Notes under the pieces: generated by a model
The model's database searches: none
Told to the model about the DNA's origin: nothing
Seen by the model: only the letters and a program-made list of their open reading frames with translations
Program-made: the position numbers and the translations under genes
Shown here: in pieces, positions 24,929 to 35,300 of the stretch
Layout: the number at the start of each line of letters is the position of its first letter
Position numbering within the stretch: the stretch's first letter is position 1
Assembly (NCBI GenBank): GCA_964593555.1
Contig: CAZQIC010000013.1
Coordinates: forward strand, 1 to 55,387
Source of the DNA: CAZQIC01 sp964593555
Lineage (GTDB): Bacteria; Bacteroidota; Bacteroidia; JAFLBG01
DNA: 55,387 nt
Reading direction: 5' to 3'

Positions 24929-25345
24929 TTGGTTTGATTTTTTAATATTTATTACTTGGATTATTTATGATACAATAGTACAGTGAGGTGGAAATCAAAT
25001 CAACAAAAAGCCATTAAATTTGTAGTATTCCAAAGCAACTAATATCAATTAATATTATTATATAATTTTCTATTATTCTGTAGGTTTTCAAGGCTATTTT
25101 AAATTAATAATAAGCATGCTTATTTAGCTACTGCGATTGCTTTTTCCATAGTAACAATGTGAGTAGGGCTTACATAGGAATCCTTATATGCCATATATTT
25201 GTAAAAATGCTACTGCTAAATGCTGTGACGACATATTTTGCGTAACTGTTTTAAAAAAGGGAAAGTAAAAGGCGTATACATAGGTAGATAGCGGAGATTC
25301 CCCAATTCGCAACACCACATATTTTTAATTATTATCAAAACTAAC
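24929..25345. other. 417-bp intergenic region with the RCC1-protein promoter
   Basis: The region lies between two divergent genes. TATATTTG at 25194-25201 (plus strand) is a perfect -7 element and would give the RCC1-repeat gene a leader of about 140 nt. A 12-codon ORF (MLLLNAVTTYFA) sits at the start of that leader; I see no reason to think it is functional. Toward precursor A (minus strand) the closest -7 match is TACTATTG, with one mismatch, about 55 bp upstream. Confidence 0.4.
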
Positions 25346-28288
25346 ATGAGAAATTTATTTTTAATTACCCTGGCAATTCTGTTTTCTGGAAACATCAATG
25401 CGCAAACTAGCCGTGCAAATACAAAAAAGTCAATTGCCTACAGGGCAAACTATCAACGAATGGTTGCGGGTAATTCGGCAGCCCAAACTTTCGAAATAAG
25501 AGAAGGTACTCTTTGGGCAAGCGGATATAATTTCTCCGGACAATTGGGTGATGGAACTACTACAAATCGATCTACTCCTGTGCAAATAGGAACAGATACA
25601 AAATGGATAAGCGTTGCGGTAGGTTCAGATCATACGTTAGGATTGAAATCAGACGGAACATTATGGAGTTGGGGATATAATTTATACGGACAGTTAGGTG
25701 ATGGAACAATTGTTGACAAAACAACACCTATACAAATAGGAGCAGATAATAAATGGATAAGTATTGCAGCGGGCGCTAATCATAGTCTTGGACTAAAATC
25801 AGATGGTACCTTATGGGCATGGGGATGGAACACAGTAGGACAATTAGGAGATGGAACTACTACCGACAGAAACACTCCGGTACAAATTGGAGCTGACACT
25901 AAATGGATAAATATTGTGGCAGGAGCTTATCATACTGTGGGCTTAAAATCAGATGGCACCCTTTGGGCCTGTGGAGATAATGCATGGGGGCAATTGGGTG
26001 ATGGAACTACAACACAAAGAACAAGTGTTGTACAGGTAGGAACTGATACCAAATGGATAAGTATTGCAGCAAGTGGTCACAGCCTTGGTTTAAAATCGAA
26101 TGGAACCCTTTGGGCATGGGGATATAATACTTACGGGCAATTAGGTGATGGAACCACAACAGACAGAACGATCCCGTTGCAAATAGGAACAGATAATAAG
26201 TGGGTAAGTATTGCAACAGGCGGTGGTTTTAGCCTTGGCCTGAAATCGAATGGCACGTTATGGGCATGGGGCGATAATGTCGGAGGGCAACTAGGCGATG
26301 GAACTAACACACCAAGAACCGCTCCTGTGCAAATAGGAACAGATAATAAATGGGGTGGTATTACAACTGGTGCAGGGCATGCAATTGCATTCAAAGCAGA
26401 TGGTACTTCCTGGGCCTGGGGAAATAATGCTTCCGGGCAATTCGGTGATGGGTCCGTTACAGTAAACCAGAAAACTCCATTATACATAGGAACAGATAAT
26501 AAATGGTTAAGTGTTGCAGCAGGTGATGATCACACACTCGGCTTGAAATCAAATGGAACGCTATGGGCCTGGGGACATAATTACCATGGACAATTAGGAG
26601 ATAACACCATTATAACACGAATTAGTCCGGTGCAAATAGGAACGGATAGTAATTGGATAAGTATTGCAACAAGATCTCATCATAGTCTTGGTTTGAAATC
26701 GGACGGTACGCTTTGGGCATGGGGTGATAACTCGACAGGACAACTAGGAGATGGAACTACTACACAAAGAAATTTTCCAGTGAAAATAGGAACCGATAAT
26801 AAATGGGTAAGCATTGCGCCGGGTTTCTATTACAGTCATGCGCTAAAATCAGATGGCACCTTATGGGGATGGGGAGCTAACGCTTCGGGAGAATTAGGTG
26901 ATGGAACTAGTACAGACAGATTGAGCCCTGTACAAATAGGATCGGATACTAAATGGGTAAGCGTTTCTTCATCTTATATTCACACACTCGGATTAAAATC
27001 AGACGGCACCCTCTGGGCATGGGGAGATAATAGCTATGGACAATTTGGAGATGGAACTACCACTGGTCAAAATAGTCCACTTCAAATAGGAGCAGATAAT
27101 AAATGGACTAGTATTGTAGCAGGTTTTCATCATACACTTGGCTTGAAATCAAACGGTACTTTATGGTCGTGGGGGCGCAATAACTTTGGACAATTAGGCG
27201 ATGGGACAACAACAAATCACTCCAGCCCGGCACAAATTGGCGCTGATAATAAATGGATAAGCGTAACAAGTAATACGCACACTCTCGGTTTAAAATCAGA
27301 TGGTACGCTGTGGTCATGGGGACGTAACGATATGGGACAATTAGGTGATGGAACTACAACACAAAGAACCAGCCCGGTACAAATAGGAACAAGTAATGAA
27401 TGGATAAATACTGCAACAGGTGGAGCTTACAGTGTTGCGTTGAAAGCGGATAGAGAAAAATTTTGCGCAACAGGTCATAATTTTTATGGACAATTAGGTG
27501 ACAAAACTACTACAGACCAAAACAATTTTGTTTGTAACACAAACTGTACTCCACCGGCATCACCTGTTTCATCTAACACAACTATTTGCAGCGGCAGCAC
27601 TGCTTCGCTTTCTGCCGGCGGCAGTGGAACACTTGGATGGTATAGTTTAGCAACAGGTGGTACTTACCTTGGCGGAGGTGCAAATTATGTAACAACAGTA
27701 TTGACCAACACAGTAACTTTTTATGTACAAGACAGTACCTGTGCTGCAAGTGTTACGCGCACTGCTGTGGTGGTTAGTGTAACTGCTTTGCCAATTATTA
27801 CAACTACACTAAATGGAATTACAATTACCGCAACTCAAACAGGAGCAACATATAAGTGGTTGGATTGTAGTAATAATTACGCGCCTGTATTAGGTGCTAC
27901 AAGTCGAAATTATACAGCATCAGCCAATGGTAATTACGCGGTTATGGTAACACTAAATAATTGTTCAGATACTTCTGCTTGTGTAAATGTAAATTCTGTT
28001 GGCATTTATGAAACAACAAATAATAATTGGTTTAATGTTTATCCAAATCCCAATAGCGGTGTGTTTGTAATTACCCTGGGCAAAGTCGATGGGCAATCAG
28101 CAGTAGAGGGAGATTATTCTATTATAAATGAATTGGGTCAAACAATTCAATCTGTTAAATTAAATACTGCAAATAATTATACCACAACGGTTGAGAATCT
28201 AAGGGCCGGTGTTTATTTTATTATAGGAACATATTATGATAACTCTCAAAACAAGATAATCCGACAAAAAATTGTAATAACACAATAG
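25346..28288 (+). CDS. RCC1-repeat beta-propeller protein with T9SS type A sorting domain
   Basis: 980 residues. After a signal peptide (ending NINAQ), residues about 53-730 hold 13 full RCC1-type units and a shortened 14th. Their consensus is DGTLWAWGDNxxGQLGDGTT, PVQIGTDNKW, then HTLGLKS. Fourteen units would make two seven-bladed propellers. An Ig-like segment with CTPPASPVSSNTTICSG (about 735-815) and a second bacterial Ig-like stretch follow. A Por secretion tail (NVYPNPNSGVFVI to QKIVITQ) ends the protein. Probably a surface-displayed binding protein. The nearest downstream gene is RiPP precursor candidate B, 153 bp away but with its own promoter. Confidence 0.9.
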   Translation: MRNLFLITLAILFSGNINAQTSRANTKKSIAYRANYQRMVAGNSAAQTFEIREGTLWASGYNFSGQLGDGTTTNRSTPVQIGTDTKWISVAVGSDHTLGLKSDGTLWSWGYNLYGQLGDGTIVDKTTPIQIGADNKWISIAAGANHSLGLKSDGTLWAWGWNTVGQLGDGTTTDRNTPVQIGADTKWINIVAGAYHTVGLKSDGTLWACGDNAWGQLGDGTTTQRTSVVQVGTDTKWISIAASGHSLGLKSNGTLWAWGYNTYGQLGDGTTTDRTIPLQIGTDNKWVSIATGGGFSLGLKSNGTLWAWGDNVGGQLGDGTNTPRTAPVQIGTDNKWGGITTGAGHAIAFKADGTSWAWGNNASGQFGDGSVTVNQKTPLYIGTDNKWLSVAAGDDHTLGLKSNGTLWAWGHNYHGQLGDNTIITRISPVQIGTDSNWISIATRSHHSLGLKSDGTLWAWGDNSTGQLGDGTTTQRNFPVKIGTDNKWVSIAPGFYYSHALKSDGTLWGWGANASGELGDGTSTDRLSPVQIGSDTKWVSVSSSYIHTLGLKSDGTLWAWGDNSYGQFGDGTTTGQNSPLQIGADNKWTSIVAGFHHTLGLKSNGTLWSWGRNNFGQLGDGTTTNHSSPAQIGADNKWISVTSNTHTLGLKSDGTLWSWGRNDMGQLGDGTTTQRTSPVQIGTSNEWINTATGGAYSVALKADREKFCATGHNFYGQLGDKTTTDQNNFVCNTNCTPPASPVSSNTTICSGSTASLSAGGSGTLGWYSLATGGTYLGGGANYVTTVLTNTVTFYVQDSTCAASVTRTAVVVSVTALPIITTTLNGITITATQTGATYKWLDCSNNYAPVLGATSRNYTASANGNYAVMVTLNNCSDTSACVNVNSVGIYETTNNNWFNVYPNPNSGVFVITLGKVDGQSAVEGDYSIINELGQTIQSVKLNTANNYTTTVENLRAGVYFIIGTYYDNSQNKIIRQKIVITQ
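25502..27540 (+). repeat. Tandem ~144-150-bp RCC1-coding repeats
   Basis: About fourteen in-frame units of 48-50 codons encode the RCC1 blades. Units differ mostly at third positions and at the blade-edge loops. The last unit has lost the DGTLWAWG strand (DREKFCATG). Confidence 0.85.
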
Positions 28289-28386
28289 GTTAAACATCAC
28301 GGCATTTAGGCGAACTAAAAAACAACCTCTATTATACTCTAAGGGTTATTTCCTGGTAAAATCAGCCTTTTAATAATAAACTAAAA

Positions 28387-28422
28387 TTTGATGGATATTT
28401 TTCTGTGATCCTGATAAGTTTG
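28387..28422 (+). promoter_or_regulatory. Promoter of RiPP precursor candidate B
   Basis: TTTG at 28387-28390 and TAAGTTTG at 28415-28422, separated by 24 bp. The same pair with the same 24-bp gap occurs before candidate C. The -7 box ends 19 bp before the ATG. Confidence 0.6.
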
Positions 28423-28441
28423 TATCAGAAAAAGAAAAAAC

Positions 28442-28696
28442 ATGAAACCAAAAATTAAGATTAGCCTCGATAAATTAAAAGTTGAAAGCTTTGTAACAGC
28501 AATAAAGTTACAGGAGCAATTTACAATTAATGGCGGAAGAAGAGGAGCTGCATACGGAATTGCGATCAGGGGTGCTGATGCAGTTGCTGATACTACAATT
28601 ATAGTTGTTAATTCTAACTATTGTAACTCAGAGCCGGGTGTTGATTGTCATGCACAAACCCCTTTATGCTCAACGAATACAAAGCCTCTCGCTTGA
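28442..28696 (+). CDS. Pinensin-like RiPP precursor candidate B
   Basis: 84 residues. The leader KISLDKLKVESFVTAI is followed by FTINGGRRG, a double-Gly position where maturation proteases often cut. The remainder becomes rich in Cys, Ser and Thr: SNYCNSEPGVDCHAQ and TPLCSTNTK, three Cys with several Ser/Thr. That is a plausible core for lanthionine or other thioether rings. It has its own promoter at 28387-28422 and a strong hairpin terminator at 28721. No modifying enzyme or exporter is adjacent; the neighbours are giant T9SS proteins. It is the most convincing of the three precursor candidates because it has both a GG site and a Cys/Ser/Thr-rich tail. Confidence 0.72.
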   Translation: MKPKIKISLDKLKVESFVTAIKLQEQFTINGGRRGAAYGIAIRGADAVADTTIIVVNSNYCNSEPGVDCHAQTPLCSTNTKPLA

Positions 28697-28720
28697 TTTA
28701 TATTTTTAAATGACCCCCAT

Positions 28721-28751
28721 AAGAAGCCCCGAAATTTTTTCGGGGCTTCTT
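28721..28751. terminator. Terminator hairpin between precursor B and the first giant T9SS gene
   Basis: A perfect 11-bp GC-rich stem (28721-28731 with 28741-28751) and a 9-nt AT loop, placed between convergent genes. It can serve both. Confidence 0.75.
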
Positions 28752-28775
28752 AATGTTTAAAACAAATTCGCCATA

Positions 28776-31700
28776 TTATCGGATCAAACTCACATTTCCC
28801 TTTTTCGTTACATGACTATTATTGAGAAGTTCGGCAACCAATGTGTAAGCAAAAACATCGGTGTCCAATAGTTCCCCTTTGAATTTTCCGTCCCATCCTT
28901 CATTAATATTGTTGGTTTCAAAAACTATTTCTCCCCAGCGGTCATAAACAATTAATTTCATTGCCTTAATACAATTGCGACTGATTACTTTAAACAATTC
29001 GTTTTGTCCGTCTTCATTGGGAGAAAACGCATTTGGTATAAATAATTCATCCATACATCCGTTTTCAACAGTAACAATTACAGAATCCATATCAGTACAT
29101 CCATTCGCATCCGTTACAACTAAATAATACATTGTTGTTTTTGTTGGACTCGCCACAGGGCTTTGACAGCTTATACAACTTAATCCGTATGCAGGCGACC
29201 ATAAATAATTTCCTCCTCCACTGCCGCTTAACATCGCATTTGCTCCCTGAAAAATATTTATACTATTTCCCGCATTCGCTGTTGGTCCGCTGTTCTGGAT
29301 CACAACAACAGTTGCAGTTTTTGTACAACCGTTATCATCTGTTGCGGTCACACTGTATGTTCCTGCGCTTAAACCGGTAATTGATGATTGTGTTTCACTG
29401 GTAGACCAATTGTACTGTAACACTCCTGTTCCTCCTGATGCATTTGCAGATGCTGTGCCATTTGTTGAGTCACAATTGTCGGGTGTTGATGCAGGATTTA
29501 ATACAACAAGTGAAGGTTGATTGATCGTAACAGTTCTTGTGATCTGGCACCCAACAGAATCAGTAAGCGTAAAACTATAAGTGCCCGCTGTTAATCCTGA
29601 TGCAGAAAGATTTGTTCCGCCATTGCCTGACCATTGATATGTAAATGGCGCAACGCCTGCACTCACGCTCATGGTGGCAACACCGGTCGCATCGCCATTA
29701 CATAAGGGATCAAAAGCAGATATAATAGTTGACGCAGGTTGCGGGACAGAATCAATTACAACAATTGTATTTTGACTACAGCCATTACTATCTGTTACAA
29801 TTACAGTATATGAATTTACAGAGAGATTAGAAGCGCTTTGTCTTGTTGCTCCGTTACTCCAATTGTAAGTATAAGAGGGATTGCCTCCGATGGGATTCGC
29901 TGTTGCCGAGCCATTCGCCAAATTACAATTCGAAGGTACAGTTGAGGTAGTAAAAGATAATAGAGGATTGATAACAATTTGCTTTGTAACACTATCACTC
30001 TTATAACAATTTTTTGTCAAAACAAGTTTTACATTATAAGTTCCCGGATTTATATATGTATGCGAAGGAAATTGTATGGTATTATATGAGGCGATATTTC
30101 CATCACCATAATCCCAGGTAGTGGTAATACTGTCGGGAATGAATCTACATGATGAATCAGAAAAATTTACCTGGAATGTGCAGGGGACAACCGTTGAGGT
30201 GAAACTTGAATGCAAGGCAACAGTATCATTCGGTGCTAAAGGAACAATATTTTGTAACCCGAATTTCGCTTTCCTACCGGCTAAAAAGAAGCTATGCAGC
30301 GAAAGATTGCACCCTCCACCTGGTATGTCAGGATTATTAATTACGGAAAGGGAGACTTGATTAAAAGAGCATGCAATATAAATTTTTCCATCTGGGCCCA
30401 GATAATTTCCCATCATATCTCCACCGGGAAATGTAACCCGATACATTGACCCCTGAATGTCCATAACGTTTGTATTCCATTGGTATAACTTATCAAGCAA
30501 AGGCGCGTAGAGCAACGAGCTGTTTGGAGAAAAGCTAATTCCATAAAAACCTTCGAAGGTTAACCCTCTGTCGAAGGTTAACCTTCTTTCGTTACTCAGG
30601 TTGCCCGTATTTTTATCAAAATCGAAAAGTCGGATTTTACTCGTCACTTGACCATAACTTTGGCTTATTGCATATTTTTTTCCATCAGGGGAAAAACAAC
30701 TATAACTGGAGCCATTGTAATTATCATCCGGTACAACTATGGTAATGGGAGAATTAATACCTGAAGAATTAATAAGGAAAACTTTAAATGTATCCTTACA
30801 TGCAGGGATAACAACCCAATATTCTGCAGAGCGTAAGCAATCGCCTTTGTATTTAGTTGTACCTGACAATGCCTCGTGTGCAACCAATCTTCCGCCACCA
30901 TTTAGTTCCGGACAAGGGCCTACAAAAAGGACATTGTTTTTAGTTGTAACATCACCTTTTCCCCCATTGAGTCTCATGTCGACTATTGAATAATAATAAC
31001 CCTTATAGAAATCTGTTACGCCATTTCCGGTAATGATGTAATACAAATTTCTATTCCCGGGAAATGGTATAATAAGAGATGATTGAGCTGTGGATATTCC
31101 TCCAAATAGGCCTGTTCCGTTTGGCATAACAGCATGAGTGTTGTCCCATACTTTAACTCCATTTGTATAGAATAATAAACTCCCATTATCTGCATCACTT
31201 ATAGTTGCACATCCTTCATGAGCGTTCATATTACCATTGGTGAGTGCTACAGGAGAAGCTGGATTAAAATCGATTCCTCCTGGATCTAATGTGAGATTAG
31301 TATTGTATCCTCCAAAATACCAGGTGTTGTTTGACTTTGAAACAAGGAGTGTATCGCCACCACAAACGGTAATCGACATTTTTTTGAAAAAATAACATCC
31401 GGTATTTCCTATTCCATTTAATGTTACTATGTATTGTCCTGGTTCACGATAACGGTGAGTAATATTTTGCAGGGACGAAGTGTCTCCATCACCAAAATCC
31501 CAGAGCCAGCTTGTGGCATTTCCATTGCCGGTAAATGATATGTTGTTACAAGGGCATCCTGCAAGGGCATTCATCCCAGAAATAATTGTGGTGTCCGCAA
31601 ATATTTCAAGTGAATCTTTATATGTTTCGGCAAGGCAAAACACATGTTGTGGCATATGTTTCAGCGTGACGGATAATTTAATAATATATTTTCCCGGAGC

Positions 31701-32183
31701 GAGGTAAGTATGAATGGGATTTTTAGCTGTATCAGAAGTTCCATCACCCAAGAGCCACTTGTATGAATAAGGAGGATTACCTCCGGCGGATGAATCTGTA
31801 AAACTAACTTGCACCCCGGCTTTTTTATAACATACTAAAGAATTATAACTAAATCCGAATTTTGGCTGAGGGAGTTGTAACACAACCAGTACAACCGTGG
31901 CTGTATCTGTAAGTACTCCCTCATATGCTATTAATGTTACAGTGCTTGTTGCAGAAAAAATATGACTTCGAAAATTAGGATTTGTAATATGAAGTTCAGT
32001 TGGGCTTCCATCACCCCAGTCAACCACAAGGCTATCGGTAAATGAGGTTCCCGTTAAATTAAAAACTCCCTGCCCGTTAGGGCAAACCGTATCTGACGTA
32101 TGAATAATAATTGACGCAGATGGGGTTGAATATAACCCGGTTTTCAAAAGAATAAAAAAAAGCGAGAACAAAATTTGTCTCAT
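28776..32183 (-). CDS. Giant PKD/SprB-repeat protein with gliding-type C-terminal domain, paralogue 1 (three SprB units)
   Basis: 1135 residues. After a signal peptide come PKD-like domains (VVDWGDGSPTEL, YKWLLGDGTSDTAKNPIHTY, WLWDFGDGDTSS). A central propeller-like region follows, with NGSLLFYTNGVKVWDNTHAVM and SPDGKKYAIS. Next are another PKD domain (TTWDYGDGN), SprB-type repeats at about 743-964, and a CHU_C type B tail (DELFIPNAFSPNEDGQNELF, YDRWGEIVFET). It is a T9SS-exported surface protein, adhesin- or SprB-like. It has three SprB units, against five in the two neighbouring paralogues. Its first unit starts like their unit 1 and ends like their unit 3, the signature of an in-frame deletion by recombination. 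Confidence 0.9.
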   Translation of the reverse strand: MRQILFSLFFILLKTGLYSTPSASIIIHTSDTVCPNGQGVFNLTGTSFTDSLVVDWGDGSPTELHITNPNFRSHIFSATSTVTLIAYEGVLTDTATVVLVVLQLPQPKFGFSYNSLVCYKKAGVQVSFTDSSAGGNPPYSYKWLLGDGTSDTAKNPIHTYLAPGKYIIKLSVTLKHMPQHVFCLAETYKDSLEIFADTTIISGMNALAGCPCNNISFTGNGNATSWLWDFGDGDTSSLQNITHRYREPGQYIVTLNGIGNTGCYFFKKMSITVCGGDTLLVSKSNNTWYFGGYNTNLTLDPGGIDFNPASPVALTNGNMNAHEGCATISDADNGSLLFYTNGVKVWDNTHAVMPNGTGLFGGISTAQSSLIIPFPGNRNLYYIITGNGVTDFYKGYYYSIVDMRLNGGKGDVTTKNNVLFVGPCPELNGGGRLVAHEALSGTTKYKGDCLRSAEYWVVIPACKDTFKVFLINSSGINSPITIVVPDDNYNGSSYSCFSPDGKKYAISQSYGQVTSKIRLFDFDKNTGNLSNERRLTFDRGLTFEGFYGISFSPNSSLLYAPLLDKLYQWNTNVMDIQGSMYRVTFPGGDMMGNYLGPDGKIYIACSFNQVSLSVINNPDIPGGGCNLSLHSFFLAGRKAKFGLQNIVPLAPNDTVALHSSFTSTVVPCTFQVNFSDSSCRFIPDSITTTWDYGDGNIASYNTIQFPSHTYINPGTYNVKLVLTKNCYKSDSVTKQIVINPLLSFTTSTVPSNCNLANGSATANPIGGNPSYTYNWSNGATRQSASNLSVNSYTVIVTDSNGCSQNTIVVIDSVPQPASTIISAFDPLCNGDATGVATMSVSAGVAPFTYQWSGNGGTNLSASGLTAGTYSFTLTDSVGCQITRTVTINQPSLVVLNPASTPDNCDSTNGTASANASGGTGVLQYNWSTSETQSSITGLSAGTYSVTATDDNGCTKTATVVVIQNSGPTANAGNSINIFQGANAMLSGSGGGNYLWSPAYGLSCISCQSPVASPTKTTMYYLVVTDANGCTDMDSVIVTVENGCMDELFIPNAFSPNEDGQNELFKVISRNCIKAMKLIVYDRWGEIVFETNNINEGWDGKFKGELLDTDVFAYTLVAELLNNSHVTKKGNVSLIR
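29750..29960 (-). repeat. Hybrid SprB unit marking a recombination deletion
   Basis: The encoded unit opens with SFTTSTVPSNCNLANGSA, like unit 1 of the paralogues (NCNLPNGSA). It closes with NSYTVIVTDSNGCSQ and VIDSV, like their unit 3 rather than unit 1 (NTYSVTVTDIDGCTS). Units 2 and parts of 1 and 3 are missing relative to those proteins. Confidence 0.7.
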
Positions 32184-32399
32184 TACCGGTAGCCATTTAG
32201 ATTATTAAACATAAACAATTAACCAACACAAACGATGCATTGTTTGAGGATTAAATTAAATGTCAAAATAAATTAAAGGAAGCATGGGCTGGGGTAGTAA
32301 TAGCGTTTTAAGCAATAATAAATTAAGTTTCTAATGCTGGTTTTGGCCAGATATGAGCAAACGTTTACTAGTATTTCTTTGATGTCGTAATTTCATTCC

Positions 32400-35300
32400 T
32401 CACTTTAATAAGCTTACGTTTCCTTTTTTCATCACCTGCTCATTCGTAATAAGGTCCACAATTAAGGTAAAGGCAAACACGTCGGTATCTAATGGTTTGC
32501 CCTTAAATGTTCCATTCCATCCTTCATTAATGTTGCTGGTTTCAAATACTTTTTCTCCCCATCTGTCGTAGATTGTAAACGTCATTATTTTGATGCAAGA
32601 ATTGCTTTCGATTTTCAATACATCATTTTGTCCATCATTATTCGGGGAAAAGGCATTGGGAATAAAAATATCATCCCTGCATCCTTCTTCAACTGTAACG
32701 ATCAACGAATCCATATCAGTACAGCCATTTACATCAGTAACAGTTAAATAATAAGTAGTAGTTTTTGTTGGTGCAGCCGTTGGGTTTTGACAAGTAATAC
32801 AATTTAATCCTGTTGATGGTGACCATTGATAGCTGCCACCTCCGTTGGCACTTAATATAGTTGAGGTTCCAGTTGCTATAACTACATCGTTGCCCGCATT
32901 CGCTGCCGGCCCATTGTTTGGTAGAACAATTACACTTGCAAATTGTGTACAGTTATTTGCATCGGTTGCAGTTACACTATAGGTCCCGGCACCTAAACCT
33001 GTTATAGCAGATAGAGTATTGCCTGTGGACCAGTTGTACTGCAATATTCCTGTTCCTCCGGAAGCATTAGCTTGTGCAGTGCCATTAGTTGAATCACAAT
33101 TGTCCGGTGTAGAGTTAGGATTGAGAACAAGCAGGGGAGGTTGTGTTATACTAACAGTTTTTATGACCTGGCAGCCGACAGAATCAGTAAGTGTAAAACT
33201 ATAGGTGCCTGCTGTTAATCCTGAAGCAGAAGTATTTGTTCCACCACTTCCTGACCATTGATAAGTAAATGGTGCAGCACCCGTACTTACACTCATGGTT
33301 GCAATACCAGTAGCATCGCCGTTACAAAGTGGGTCAACTGTAGATAGTGTATTTATAATAGGTCTAATAACGGAATCGATACTAATAACATTAGTTTGGC
33401 TGCACCCATTACTATCAATTACAATTACCGTGTATGAATTTGCAGAGAGATTACTAACACTTTGTCCTGTTGCTGCATTACTCCAACTATAAGTTAATGC
33501 ACCTGTTCCTCCTGTACTATTTGCAAGTGCTGTTCCATTATTTAATCCGCAGTTTGCTTTTGTTATGGTAAATGTTGGTGCACTCAGTAGTGCAGGATCT
33601 GTAAGAGTAACAACCGTGCTGCTTCCACTGCATCCATTCACATCACTAATAACAATGGAATAAGTATTTGCTGCAACTCCCGAAAGTAAATTTGTTGTTG
33701 ATGCAGAAGTAGATGTTGTACCATTACTCCAACTGTATGTATACGGCCCTGTTCCTCCGCTTATCGATGCAGATAAAGACCCCGTTCCTCCATTACATAA
33801 AACAGCAGCACTTACACTCAATGTCACAACCGGCCCGGCGGAATTTGAAATAGTTACTGTCGATACACTGGTACAACCATCAATATCAGTTACGGTTACA
33901 GAATATGTATTTGGTAACAGACTACTTGCAGTTTGATTTGTAGAGCCACTACTCCAGCTGTAGGTATATGAAGGATTTCCGCCAATGGGATTTGCTGCTG
34001 CAGAACCATTTGGCAAATTACAATTGGCAGGTACTGCTGTAGTGGTAAACGATAATAAAGGATCAATAACAATTTGTTTTGTTACACTATCACTGAAATA
34101 ACAACTTTTCGAAAGTAACATTTTTACATTGTACGTGCCCGGATTTAAATAAGTGTGTGATGGATATTGAATGGTATTGTATGTGCTAACAGTCCCATCA
34201 CCATAATCCCATGTTGTTGTAACACTATCGGGCCTGAAACGACAGGATGAATCCGAAAAATTTACCTGGAAAGTACAGGGGACTATTGTACTGGTATAAC
34301 TGGAATTCAATTTAATTGTATCTGTCGGAGCAAGCGGAACAATATTTTGTAAGCCATATTTTGACTTTCGACCGCCTAAGAAAAATCCGTGATGAACGAG
34401 GTTGCAGCCGGCTCCTAATACATCAGGATTGTTTATTACAGTAAGAGAACTTCGGTTTAAATCATTACTTATATATATTTTCCCATCGGGGCCTAAATTG
34501 CATCCTAACATATCAACGGTATCTGCATACGTAGCTTTGTATACCGATGCAGAAATATTCGCCGCCTTTAAATTCCATTGATATAACCTGTCAGTAAACG
34601 GCGCATATAGAACGGAACTGTTTGGTGAAAAGGCGATGCCATAAAAATTTTCGTAGTAAGAATGCTGAGTAATATAATAGGTAATATGTTTTTCATTGGT
34701 TAATGATCCTGTGTTTCTGTCAAAATCAAACAAACGGATTTTATTTGTTCCACCACCGTATTGAGAAATAGCATATTTGTTTCCATCAGGAGAAACGCAG
34801 CTATAGCCTGCTCCATTATAATTGTTGTCCGGTGCAACAGTAGTTACAGGAGGGTTGATTCCCGCAGAATTGATAAGAAACGTTTTGAAAGTGTCCTTAC
34901 AGGCGGGTATAATTACCCAATATTCAGCAGGCCGTAAACAATCGCCCTTATATTTAACTGTACCAGATAAAGCTTCATGCGAAACTCTTGCTGCAGCGCT
35001 TTGTGCTTCCGGACAAGGGCCCGTAAAAAAAACAGTGTTCTTTGTTGTGACATCACCTTTGCCGCCATTAAGTGACATATCCACTATAGAATAATAGTAG
35101 CCCTTGTAAATATCTGTTGAGCCATTACCCGTAATAATATAATACAGATTTCTGTTTCCCGGGAAGGGTACAATAAGCGCCGTCTGTGATGTAGAGTAGC
35201 CACCAAACAATCCTGTTCCGTTGGGCATAACAGCATGAGTATTATCCCAAACATTAATTCCATTGGTGTAAAACAGTAGTGTTCCGTTATCAGCATCGCT

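Noticed and set aside
25202..25240. 12-codon ORF MLLLNAVTTYFA in the RCC1 gene leader as a regulatory uORF
   Set aside because: No codon bias, structure or link to a pathway; short ORFs of this size are expected by chance.
25502..27540. Regularly spaced ~145-bp repeats as a possible CRISPR-like array
   Set aside because: The repeats are in-frame RCC1 units of one long ORF, with no short identical repeats or unique spacers.
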